From positions 145,122,734-145,186,733 of the forward strand of contig JAHLJT010000631.1 of the NCBI GenBank assembly GCA_031308135.1: a DNA stretch of 64,000 nucleotides. The letters are read 5' to 3'. Shown piece after piece: positions 36,501 to 48,500 of the stretch. The position numbers were made by a program, and so were the translations under genes. The notes beneath the pieces are model-generated. The model did no database searches. It had not been told where the DNA came from and was given only the letters and a program-made list of their open reading frames with translations. Position 1 is the stretch's first letter; the number at the start of each line of letters is the position of its first letter. Source of the DNA: Acheta domesticus. Its lineage: Eukaryota; Arthropoda; Insecta; Orthoptera; Gryllidae.

Positions 36501-39500
36501 GTTTAAAAGCATGTAAAAAGCTAAAGCTAAAGATAAAGCTAAAGCATGTAAGCAGCTAAAAAGGAGGCTCGAATTCTGCATCAAGTATACATGTAGAAAT
36601 GGCAGAAGGAAAATAGAAAAAGGGCGCGTAAAATTTATCTTAAAACGTAAAATTGGCTGTAAAGGGGCCAAAAAACAACATAAAACATTGTTCTTTCAGA
36701 TAAAATTATATATTCTGCTTTCTCTCAAAAAACAAAAAAGTTTTGAGAGCGCAGAATCGTCATCCCCGAGCACCACTTGTAGCGAGTTGCCCAGGTCATG
36801 TCTTCGTCGACTGCCAACAAATTTCCTACAGTACAGCAGGACGTGTTCCACGGAAAGAACAGTCTGGCACGAGTCACAGATGGGGGGAGTTTCATTTCGA
36901 AGAATGAAACCGTGAGAGAAATGGCAGTGTCCGATACGAAGACGGGTTAAAATCACTTCCTCGCGTCTACAAGACCGTGATGAGGAGCGCCAGGGATACA
37001 CAGAATTCTTTATCGCACTTAGTTTGAAAGTGCTATTGTGCCACTCTGTTTGCCACGCTCTAAGCACGGATCGTTTCAAGAAAGCCTGAACATCGGATAA
37101 TGGCACAGAAGGGATGTCGATACGAGTTTTACGAGTCGCTGATTTCGCCGCCTGGTCGGCCAGTTCGTTCCCTCTGATACTCACGTGGCCTGGGACCCAA
37201 CTAAGTACCAGGTCATAGCGGCGGGACAGAAGACGATGAATCAGGCTTTGAACGGATAAAGTCAGGTAGTCTGACGAAGGACGGGAGACAGCTTGAAGAG
37301 AGCTGAGAGAATCGGAACAGATAACTACTCGCCGCAACGTCGCTGATTCAATGTATTTTAGGGCCTCAAAGATTGCATACATTTCGGCAGTGAAAATACT
37401 GCATTTGGAGTGAAGCCGAAATGATTTGGTGGCCCTGATACAGTAAAAACCACATGCCACCGCGTCGCTGCACGATGAACCATCCGTGTATAAGAATAAA
37501 TGATCCGGATAGGATTCTCTCATATCCAGAAACTGCTTCTGGTAAACCAGAGGACTAGTAGTTTGTTTGGGTAAATGGGAGAGTCTGAAGTCAATACTGG
37601 GAAGGAGGAGTTTCCAAGGGGGGATCCGGTCACTTGTGGGTCTCACAGGGGTGGGAAGTTCTACATTTAATTCCCGGAGAAGATTTCGTAATCTAATACC
37701 TGGGGGATGGGGTAACGAAGTTCGAAGATTGTACGAGGACTCATACTTTGGGTGGATGATTATACGACGACACGGGTGGTCAACCAGTCCCGACACTTTA
37801 GCCCCATAAGAGGCTAATAAAATATCTCGCCTTCGGCTCAGAGATGGTTCTCCAGCTTCGGCCAAGAGGCATTCGATGCGACTCGTGCGGTAGGCGCCTG
37901 TACTAATTCTTATACCGGCGTTGTGAATGGTATTTAATGGCCGGAGGGTTGATGGTGACGCTGACCCATATACAATACATCCATAATCCAAAACAGAGCG
38001 GATGAGGGTTCTATACAAACGCAAGAGACACACACGGTCAGCTCCCCAAGAGCTGCCTGTAAGGGTGCGGAGGAGGTTCAGAGGTGAGACACATCGGCTC
38101 TTCAGTTTACGTATATGATTTCGCCAAGTTAGGCTCTTATCGAAAGTAAGCCCAAGGAAAGTTGCAGAGTCCACAAAAGGTAGAAGATGGCTTCCAAGAA
38201 AAAGATCGGGGTGGTTATGAAGATGATAAATCCTGCAGAAGTGCATACAGCTAGTTTTTGATGCGGAGAATTTAAAACCTGTCGCATCAGTCCATTCCTG
38301 CAATTTGTTGAGGACAAGTTGTAATTGTCTCTCTATCACTTGAATACTCTTGGAAGAGCAGAAAATGGCAAAGTCGTCAACGAAGAGCGATGCTTTCACC
38401 GGCTCTCGGATTATCGACGCTATACTATTGATAGCGATGGCAAACAGAGTGACACTCAGAATTGAGCCCTGAGGGACCCCGTTTTCTAAATGGTGGCTGG
38501 CGGATAACCTGTCACCAAGGCGAACGCGGAAGTATCTTGAGGAAAGAAAGGCTACTAAAAAAAGGGGGAGCCGGCCCCTAAGACCCCAAGAATGGATGGT
38601 GCGAAGAATGCCGTACCTCCAGGTAGTATCATAAGCTTTCTCTATATCAAAGAAAATTGCTACCAGGTGTTGACGTAGCACGAAAGCAGTGGAGATCTGT
38701 GTGGTAAGGGTGACAAGGTGGTCCATGGTTGACCTGTTCTTCCTGAAACCACATTGGATGGGGGTAAGTAGGTTTCTCTGCTCCAGGTGCCAGACCAAAC
38801 GCGTATTCACCATTCGCTCCAGAAGTTTGCATATACAGCTTGTGAGCGAGATTGGACGGTAGGTTGACGGCTTTGTCCTGTCCTTTCCTTCTTTAGGAAT
38901 AGGAATAATAATCGCTTCGCGCCAGGTTCTAGGGAAGGTATGTTCCATCCAAATCTTGTTGAAGATACGGAGGAGAAAGATACGTGCCTCTTCCGGCAGG
39001 TGTTTTAACATTTGGTTGTGTATCTGGTCTGGTCCTGGAGCAGAATCTTTCCCACGGGTGAGCGCACAGGAAAATTCATCCATGGAGAAAGGGGCGTTAT
39101 AATCTTCCTCCAGGCAGGTAGAGAAGTCCAATCTGCATTTCTCCATTCTACTCTTAGTTTTCAAGAAGCTAGGGGAGTAGTGTAAGGAACTGGAGGAATT
39201 TTCATAATGACAGGCCAATTCCTCAACTACTTTTTCTGGAGAAGTAATAAGATTTCCATTAATAAGAAGTCCTGGGACAGATGATGGGGAAAATCTTCCT
39301 CCGATCTGTCGGATCTTTCGCCATACTACTTTAGGCGGGGTATGGCAAGAAAGAGAAGAGATAAAGGCTCTCCAGGAAGCGGTCTTACTTTCCCGTATTA
39401 CTAATCTGGCTCTGGCCCGCTTTCTTTTGAAATCGATCAGGTTTGATGCGGTGGGGAACCTATTGAGCCTAGCGAGTGCTTGCTTTCGGTCTCGCACCGC

Positions 39501-42500
39501 GGTGGCACAGTCAGCATTCCACCAAGGCACAGGGACGCGTCGTGGCCGACACGTAGACTTCGGGATTGCAATGGTGGCTGCGCGAAGAACGGCGTCGGTG
39601 AATTGGGCCACCAAGGTATCGATATTATTTGAGAAGTGGTCTGGCATTATAATTTTCTCGCTGAATGTATCCCAGTCGGCTCGATGGAATAGCCAGCGAG
39701 GAGGGTAGATGACGTCTAAATCAGGGACATTAAAGTGGACCAAAGTGGGAAAATGGTCACTCCCATGTAGATCATCGAGTACGGTCCACTCTACCATGGT
39801 AGATAGGGATGGACTGCAGAGTGCCAGATCGATTGACGAGAAGGTGTTTGACGCCATGGAGAAATGAGTGTGATTCCCGGAGTTCAGAAGAATTAAGTTT
39901 TGCTGGTCAATAATATTTTCGAGGATAGAACCTCTCGGGCAGGTCCTCGTGCCACCCCAGAGGGGATTGTGGGCATTAAAATCCCCCGCAATAAAAAAAG
40001 GGGCGGGCAACTGAGAAAAAACATCTTCGAGTTCCTCTTGTGACACGACTTGGCCAGGGGGAATGTATATACTACACACCGTAAAAGAGAACGATGGTAG
40101 GTGTACCCGTGCGCAAACTGTTTGGAGGTCGGTTCGAACGTTGTGTTCCTCCGAGAACAGGGAGTCGCGGATGAGTACCGCAACGCCGCCGTGAGCACGA
40201 AGTCCGTCGTCTTGATCAAACCGATAGATGTTAAATCCGCGAAGAGACAGGGGATGATGAGGGAGAAGATGAGTTTCCTGAAGACAGACTATAAATGGTT
40301 TGTGGCGAGAAATTATTAATCTTAATTCTTCTGAGTGAGCACGAAGACCATTTAAGTTCCATGAGAGAGCCATTATGTGAAATTATTTCTTTGGTTGCGT
40401 TTTTTTCTTTCTCACCTTCTGAATGGTTGTAGGGGAACTCTCGTGGGGTTCCTCATCAACAGCAGAGTCATCCTGACTGCTGCTGGATATGGTCGGGGGG
40501 TTTTCCCGACTTTTGGCCACGGGTGACCGAGATCTATAGGGGCTGGAGGATCGTCCGATGTGATTCTCAGAGACAGAAAGAGGTGGACGGGATTTGGATG
40601 ACGTATTTTTCCTGGGAGGCGGTGTCTGTTTAAGATCGATTTCAGTAGAAGTCTCAGTGGTCGATTTCTGGTGGTGTTTTTGCACAGGTTTTTTGTACTT
40701 TGTGGGAATTATAATTTTCCCACCTTGGATACATGCCGAATCTTCGGGGAAGTCTGTCGGCGACACCTGACAACTAAAGTGCGAAACTACCGCTGGGGTA
40801 CAGTGAGTTTGACAACTCGCTGTTACCCCCGGGGACTTAGGTTTTGCAGCACTGGAAAAGGATCGAGATAGGTCCACTGGATTCCTGATTTGGAACCTAC
40901 GCTTCGCCTCAGGGAAGGAAACCTTTTCGGTTACCCTTATTTTTTGGATTTCCCTTTCCCGGAGAAACGTGGGGCACTGGTTGTCGTTGGCTGGGTGATC
41001 GCCTTCGCAATTCACACAGTGCGGTGGTTTGTCGCAGGGTTGGGGGTCGTGAACTGACGATCCACACTTCCCGCAAACCGCGTTAACGGACATACATCGC
41101 TGTTGGGTATGCCCAAACCTTTGACACTTGAAGCAGCGCAAAGGGTTCGGCACATACTGCCGCACACGGAGGTTGTAGAAAGCGGTAACGATCCTTTCCG
41201 GGAGGGATGGTCGGTCAAAAGTAAGGATCAGGGTAGAAGTAGGGATCAATTTCCCCTGCTCCTTCCTTCCGATCCTGTACACCTCAGTCACGCCATGGGT
41301 CTTAAAAAAGTTTAGAAGATCTTCCTCCGTTTCAGTAGCAAAGTCCTCGTGGTTGACTACGCCTTTGCTCAGGTTCAAGGTGGGATGAACCGTGACTACT
41401 ACCTGGAGGCCGGCAATCTGCTTCGTATTTTGAATTTTTACAATCTGCTCGTCGGTACGCGCTTCAAAAAGAATGGTTCCATTCCTTTGTCGCACGACCG
41501 CTTGGAGCTTCCCGTAGGCTTCTTCGATAGCTCGCGCCAGACGGACAGCACTCACAGTTTTGAAAGTCTTACCTTCCTCGGCACATGCCATGAGGAGGAA
41601 ACGAGGCTTCTTGGGTCGATCTTCTTCTCTAGAAAAGAAACTATTCAAATCAATAGTTCTTTCTGCAAATCTCCTCTTCCTTGCGGAAGAGGGCGGGGGG
41701 AAAGGTGAAGTATCCATGTAGATGGAATAGGTTCATCCTCGTGGTCCCCACCCACCACGGAGCCCAACAAGGGGACACTCCATCGGAGTGCCAGGGTTGC
41801 CACGAGGATATAGTGGGGGAATAACACAGCGCTGCACCGCCGTGGATTCCCCCGCTCACCCTGGAGTTCAGTACAAGACCTAGTCCGAGCCGATTGATCG
41901 GGAGTGGGTTAGCTCCCGACCGCCCGTCTAGAAGAGTCCGGGGCCAAAGCGAGTGTGTTGGAACCTACAGGGAATGTTCCCCAAAATACGTAATCAACGT
42001 ACTCCTTAGTGCAAGGCGAACAGTAGCACTAGGACTAGATAGGGAAACAAACAGGTCCCTCAACTGCCAGGACACACATTCCCTCCGACACGGGTCGCCA
42101 TGCACGGCAAACACATGGGTGGGCGTTCAGCATACAGAGAAGGCCAGTGAGGAAGAAAAAGGAGTGAAAAGAACGTACATGACATGAAATGAGAAGCAAG
42201 AAGATGAAAAAAAATGGAGAAAGGAACACTTGAGAGCCTTCTCTGCATCCCCCCGTCAGGACGTGGACCAACCCACCTCGACGGGTGGAGCCATTTTAAG
42301 AAAATGGTGTTTCAGCGTTACTGTAAATTCGAAATTTGAAGCTCTTTTTCCAACAAAATCTTTGAGTTTTCGATAAAGATCATTAGAAGTCATTTAAAGT
42401 ACATCAACTCACAAATACAATAGTGTTTACAAATTGCTGCAAACAATGTGAGTGTATGTGAATGTGTGTGTGTGTATTAAAAAAATTATAGTTGTGTAAT

Positions 42501-45500
42501 TTTTGAAAAAATAAACAAATATCCCAAAATGAACATAAAATCACATTAAAGAGTGCATTTAGCAATATCCGTTCGAAAAGTTTGAAGAAATGGAGCCATT
42601 TATGAGAAAATGGCGTTTGGGCGTTTCTGAAAATGCGGAGTTTTGAGCAAGTTTTCACAGAAAACGGTTGAATTCTCAAGGGACTATTTTTATTTTTATT
42701 TATTTGTCAAAAAAACAGTAAAAACTGTATATGACGTGTGGGGAAAAATTTATCTGCGCACATTTTCTTGAGGGCCAGAAAAAAAAAAAAAAAAAAAAAA
42801 AAACGAAAAAATGAATTTAGAAAATTATTTTAGAAAAATAAAGATATTTGAAAAATGTTTTTTCCCGAGTTATAGAAAATCAATTTCAACTGTAAATGAA
42901 CTACAAGGAAAAGGAGTGCTCAACAAAACGTGCGCACAGTGACGCTACATTTACGTCCAGAAGCAAAACAAGGGGCCATCTCAGCATTTGCTCAATGGAT
43001 CAGGGAAACTGGACAAAAAAACCTGATCGAGATGGGGGTCATTGACCCGGAAGCTGAAGTACATTACTTGTTACAGGCGTATTAAATATTTTTTTAAATG
43101 TATACAATGCAAACATAAACTAATTCATTATATATCTTTGTTTTGTTACATTACACATTATTTTTCTTTTTCACGATCAGTATAGTCTCTAATTGTATAG
43201 AAACAGTTTTGCAGCAGAAAAGATTTTACTTTTAACTTAAATTTGTGTACCGATTTTAATTGTTTTATGATATCTGGCAATGCGTTGTAAAGTAACGTAC
43301 ATGTATTGTATGTTGATTTCTTGTACTGAGCTGTTGATACTGACACTTGATGCACGTGATTTCTACGGCGTGTGTTGTAATTATAAATATCAATATTGCA
43401 TGAAAATATGTTCCCTCCGTTAAGTAGGTCATTTTTGACAAATATTACAGATTCGTAAATAAATAGACAAGGCAATGGTAGGATTCCCAGCTCAATGAAA
43501 AGAGGCTTGCAGGAATCACGTGGAAGGCATTTTTTCATTATTCGAATAATTTTCTTTTGCAATCTGAAGGTCTGAATACTACAGGATGAGCTTCCCCAGA
43601 ATATTATGCCATATCTCAGGCGGGAATGCACATTTGCAAAATAAACGCAACGAGCTGCATGAAGGCTGACAGAATTTGAAAGAATTCTGAATGCATAGCA
43701 TAATGAACTTAATTTAGTGTTTAATTCTGTTATATGTACATTCCATTTGAGGTTTGATTGAATTGAAAGACCTAAAAATTTTGTTGCCTCAACATCAGCT
43801 AATTGCATATTGTTCATTTTCAATGGAAGATGCTATTTCCGATTTGAGATGCAAAAATGCATTGAAACAGTTTTTCTTTCGTTAACAATTAATTTGTTAT
43901 TATTAAACCAATTTGAAACTTCTGAAATTGTACTATTTACTGCTTCTTTTTTGCAAAGAACATTCGTGTCATCAGCAAACAGAACCGTTCTTCCATTTTT
44001 AATAGACGAGGACATATCGTTTACATATAACAGAAAGAGAATAGGACCTAAGATCGAACCTTGCGGGACCCCATGCACAATTGGCAAAGAATTGGAAATA
44101 TAAGTATGTAATGTCCTTTCCTGCCAGTATGGTATTTCTACTCTTTGAGTCCATTGTTTAAGGTAAGAAGTTATCCAATCTAGGGCAATACCACGAATTC
44201 CATACGAAGGTAATTTTGAGAGCAAGATCTTATGGTCAATAACGTCAAAAGCTTTCGAGAGATCTAAGAATATTCCAATGGGTACTTCATTTTTTCATTT
44301 TGGTCTATTGATGAAGCAACATCTTTGAGAAAAGAAAAAATGGCAGTTTCCGTAGATTTTGATTTTCTAAAACCGTGTTGTGAGTCTGAAAACGCTGTTT
44401 TTCCTGAGAAATGTTTCCATTCATATGTAGAAAAGCCTTTCTAATATTTTTGAGAAAACTGACAAAAGAGAAATTGGCCGGTAATTTTGAATATCATTTT
44501 TGTTCCCTTTTTTAAAAAGTGGCTTAATTTTTGCTGTTTTGAAAATATCTGGAAATATTCCTGTACATAAAGAAGCATCGAAAATGTGAGTTAACGGATG
44601 TATAAAGGCAGGTGCATAAGTTTTTAATAAACAATCCGGAAATTCATCTAAACCAGATGAATATACTTGACTATACTTGGCATTATTTAAAGCACATGTA
44701 TACATAAATATAAATGTGAACAAATCGCCGCTTATGTAAATATGAACGACGTGAGAGAAAAGTCAAAAAAATTACACTTTTGTAATTTTTGAAAATACAA
44801 ACGAATATAGCAATATGACGTTTATGCCATCTCATAGAGTACATTAGGCACTACTCCCACCAAAAGCTTAAAGAAAAAATTGAAGAATTTTGAGAAAATA
44901 TTGTTTTTGTAATTTTTTTAAAATGACTTATATTTCACCCAATATTGCGCGAACACAACTAAAATTTTCAAAAAAATGTACATGACCTTAAAGAAAGAAC
45001 TCACCTTGGAGAACAAAGTTTATTTCAAGGGAAAATTTCTATCTTCCATTTTGTAGTTGGAGGAAGATGCCGAAAAAATTCAAACTTTTGCAATTTTCGA
45101 AAATTCAGAGTTAGCAATAAAAATCGGACCTATGCCACTTTAATAAGTGTATTTTACTATATTCTTACAAGAAATTTAAAGAAAAAATTTGGAGCCGTTT
45201 TCGAGAAAATTTTGAAAATGTCCGGGGGGGGCTTTATGTAAAGTATCCCCAAATATTAATGAATGTTTTTCAAAATTTCAGAGCTTCTACTCAGGCCAGA
45301 TGGACAAGGGTTTCTTCAATTTGGAAAAATTTATAAGCATAGTTTAGGCGCTAGTATTGCTCACATACACCGGACGGACGTTTTGCTTTCAATTGGTTTT
45401 TCGGCATCAAGGGCCCACAAAACAGGGATTCTGGTTACACCACCTGTTAAGGGATTTTTCTGTGAATTTAGTAACTGGATTTATCAACTTTTTCGTTATC

Positions 45501-48500
45501 ACGACCCGGCAATGACTTTTTTCTGCCGAAAATAAGCAGCTTTTTTTCGCGCAGCATTACATAACTTTCCCTATTTACGTATACTACTTCGTATATACGT
45601 ACGTACAGGGGAAAGTAAAAATGAAAAGCTCGTCCACATTAACAATACCACGGGAAAAAAATTGGAAAATCAACAATTATTTCTTCGTACCTGACTCACT
45701 CCACCTGGCCTGACATATGCTGCATGCATACGAGCTCCAGACACCCTTTCATAGAATTCCATCATTTTTTCTCTTTCTTCAAAAAGCCAAAAGAAGGGTG
45801 TAAGAGCTCCAATGTCCAAAGCATGAGTTCCAACAGCCATTATGTGGTTGAGAAGTCGCGTAATTTCTGCAAAAAGGGCTGAAAACAAATCATTAAATAT
45901 AATCAGCTTTAGAACACCCTTTGGGAGTATATGACCTCGATGATGGTGGTGGGGCCCGAGAACCTCAACGGCCCTAAGAGCTATGCCAAAGGCAGCATAG
46001 CATTGGGCCTCCCTTGCCTTACAGGTTGATGGAGAGGGACGAAGTTTTCCAGAAGATGACCTCAACGGCAGTTTTGGTGAAGAATAACTTCCGTAGAACA
46101 AGGGGTCCCCCCCCCACCGTCAACAGCCTCAGGTTTTGAGGGCAAATGAACGAGTTTTTGAAAGATTGAATCCCCTTACGTTGAGTAATAATGGCACTCT
46201 GAATACGTATAGTGAGAAGGAAGCAAGGAGGAGGATGGATTGACTGAGGTCATTGGCGCCAGTCTTAAAGTATTTAAAAATAATAGATTTAATAAAAGAA
46301 ATGTTGTACATGCAACTTACCCGTTGATTAAAAGCGTATACGTATCCTAAAAAAGAGAGGTTGAATTCTGCATAAAATGTGCAAGTAGACGACAAAAGAT
46401 GATAAAACGAACACGCAATATTTACAACAAACGCAGAACTGGCTGTAAAGGGACCAAGAAACGTCCATACTGTGATATACCAATAGTTATTTATGTATCA
46501 AGGGCGCTAAGTAGATGTTTTTTCCCCGAGGGCGACTTCCAAACCCGAGGGCCTCTGGCCCGAGGGGTTGGAAGTCGCCTGAGGGGCAAAAACATCTAGT
46601 AACGCCCGTGGTGCATACAAAACTTTATGGTTTACTAGTTCGTTGCTGAATAAAACAAGAATTCGAAACATTTTATAATATTTCTTGCGTCTAAAGTGAA
46701 AAGACGTATTGTAACAGTCATTTGTCAATATGACGTCAGATAAACAAAACAGAGTGTATATCTAATTTCTATTGCATAATCGTTATTGGACTGATTTGTT
46801 CGTACAAAATGAAAGAATATTGTGAAGTTCCTGTGGAAATTCTCGCAAAAGCTAACAAAACTATGGACAGTGGTTTCCATTAAAATCTTGAGAAATATAT
46901 AAAACTCTTTATGGTGTATTTGAGATTTACCAGCGTGAATAACAGTGTAAATTGCGCTGATGAAACGGTACTTTTAGGTTATTAGCGCCTGTTGTCAAAC
47001 GTTATTTAGAATATGTCAAAACACCAAAAAATAACATTTCGAGGATGTTAGCCGATGTGCCTTATATATCTTATTAGTTATTACTATTACGAGTACCGCC
47101 ACTAAAGAATATAATTATGTCACTAAAAAAGATGGTACGTAAAGTGAAATGCGAGTGAATGATGGCAATTATAAGTTCACGGAAACATTTCAAAATTTCA
47201 ATTTTCATATCAAATAAGCAAAATAAGGTTTATAACAATTTATTTTATTTATTTAAGCATTATGCCATTTATTTATTGTATTTGCTTGCATCTTAACTTT
47301 ACAAAATCGAATTCATAACTAAGTTCTGTGTGTTGTGTTGGTATAAGAGCGGGCCATAAAGTATTCAAAAGGCCCTAGGGCATAAAGAAGCGAAAAGGCC
47401 CGCAAGGGTATTAAGTATACCGTTACGTGTTTTGTTTCAGGTCTGTAAACACACAGCAATGAACTAGTAAACCATAAAATATTATATATTTTTTTCAATA
47501 ACATTTGCTGTAAATGGGTTGGATAAAAGGGTCTGCAAATGGCGATATACAGCCTTAGCAACGCCGGCATAGTGGTTGGCAAGGTAAATAAACTGCATTC
47601 AGGCGTTGAATAGGTGGGGGCGCTGGCTAGATATACAGATAAAATAATGTGGGATTGGTCTGAAAAGGAATGACTGTCAAGGGCGTGGCTACTTGGTTTG
47701 ATAAGAGGGGGATGGATTGGCTAAGGGAGAATAGACTGTCAAATGTTGTCGTTTTGTTTTAAAAAAGAGGAACGAAGGACGGATACCGAAGCGTTGAGGC
47801 CGGAAAACGGCGGAGAACAAGACATTCTGATAGAGGTCGTCGAATAGTACAGATCGCTCGCGAGTATAATATTAGAGAAGTGGGACTTGTAAGTTTTGAG
47901 TGAGACTTAATAGTTTTTCGGACTCTGAAAGTTAATGTGCAGAAGTGAATTCGCGTAGGACTTGGAAAGTTCTTTTATATTGCGGTGTTGGACTTTAACA
48001 TTTTACCATTAGTTGGGGAAGACTAGGAACTCTGAATATCAAGTAAGAACCGGTAGATATTCTAGGCAGTGAGGGCTGGATGCGTCGGCAGCGTCGCAAG
48101 ATCGGAAGAAAGAAGCAGGACTTGGGATCGTCTCCATTCAAGTGGGAAGATACTGCGGACCGTCGTCGATCAAGACGTTAGATAAGTACTGCAGTACAAA
48201 AGTTTTATCTAAAAAGGTCATGACCTAGAACAATTGTCAAAATTGTTAAATAAATTGTTGAATTTTTCTTTTGGAAATGAAAAGATTTTCATTTAGTCAA
48301 TCACAATTGTTAAGTAGTTAGAAATAGATAATTATTCCCTTTCAGATTCCTCGCCATACTGTATAGTTGGCAGATCAAGTAATCGGCTATCTAGGCGATA
48401 GCGATTATCTATAACGGGACCCATTGACCCAGTTAGCCGGACATTTATACATTTGTTTAAATTAGCTGTGGAAGCATTGGTTTTAATTAACGTAACCTGT

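Larger units (their letters stand above)
36385..42285 (-). mobile_element. Apparently intact I-like non-LTR retrotransposon, 5.9 kb
   Basis: Minus-strand element with a 5' UTR (42285-41718), a gag-like ORF1 (41717-40383), ORF2 (40373-36696), a 3' UTR and a (TCAA)n tail (seen as TTGATTGATTGA at 36385). It is flanked by a perfect 14-bp TSD, TGGAGCCATTTTAA. Two full ORFs, all catalytic motifs and an undecayed TSD indicate a recent insertion and possible competence. The RNase H domain after the RT and the three-knuckle ORF1 point to the I superfamily (I/Nimb-like). It lies in an NDUFS2 intron in the same orientation as the gene. Confidence 0.93.
36139..45615 (+). repeat. Family A repeat copy split by two LINE insertions
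   Basis: Begins CTAGTGGTGCTACACAATGG at 36139 and stops at 36384. It resumes at 42286 after the I-like LINE and stops at 42687. It resumes again near 44669 after the CR1-like LINE, then ends near 45615 with a terminal hairpin (ACTTTCCC...GGGGAAAGT). Joined, it follows copy 2 (14766-16800) segment by segment. GGAGCC(A/G)TT modules are seen at 36371/42286, 42592 and 45190. Confidence 0.75.

Noticed and set aside
42779..42803. Poly-A run as a processed-pseudogene tail
   Set aside because: It lies inside the 3' UTR of a minus-strand CR1-like LINE. There is no plus-strand gene body before it.
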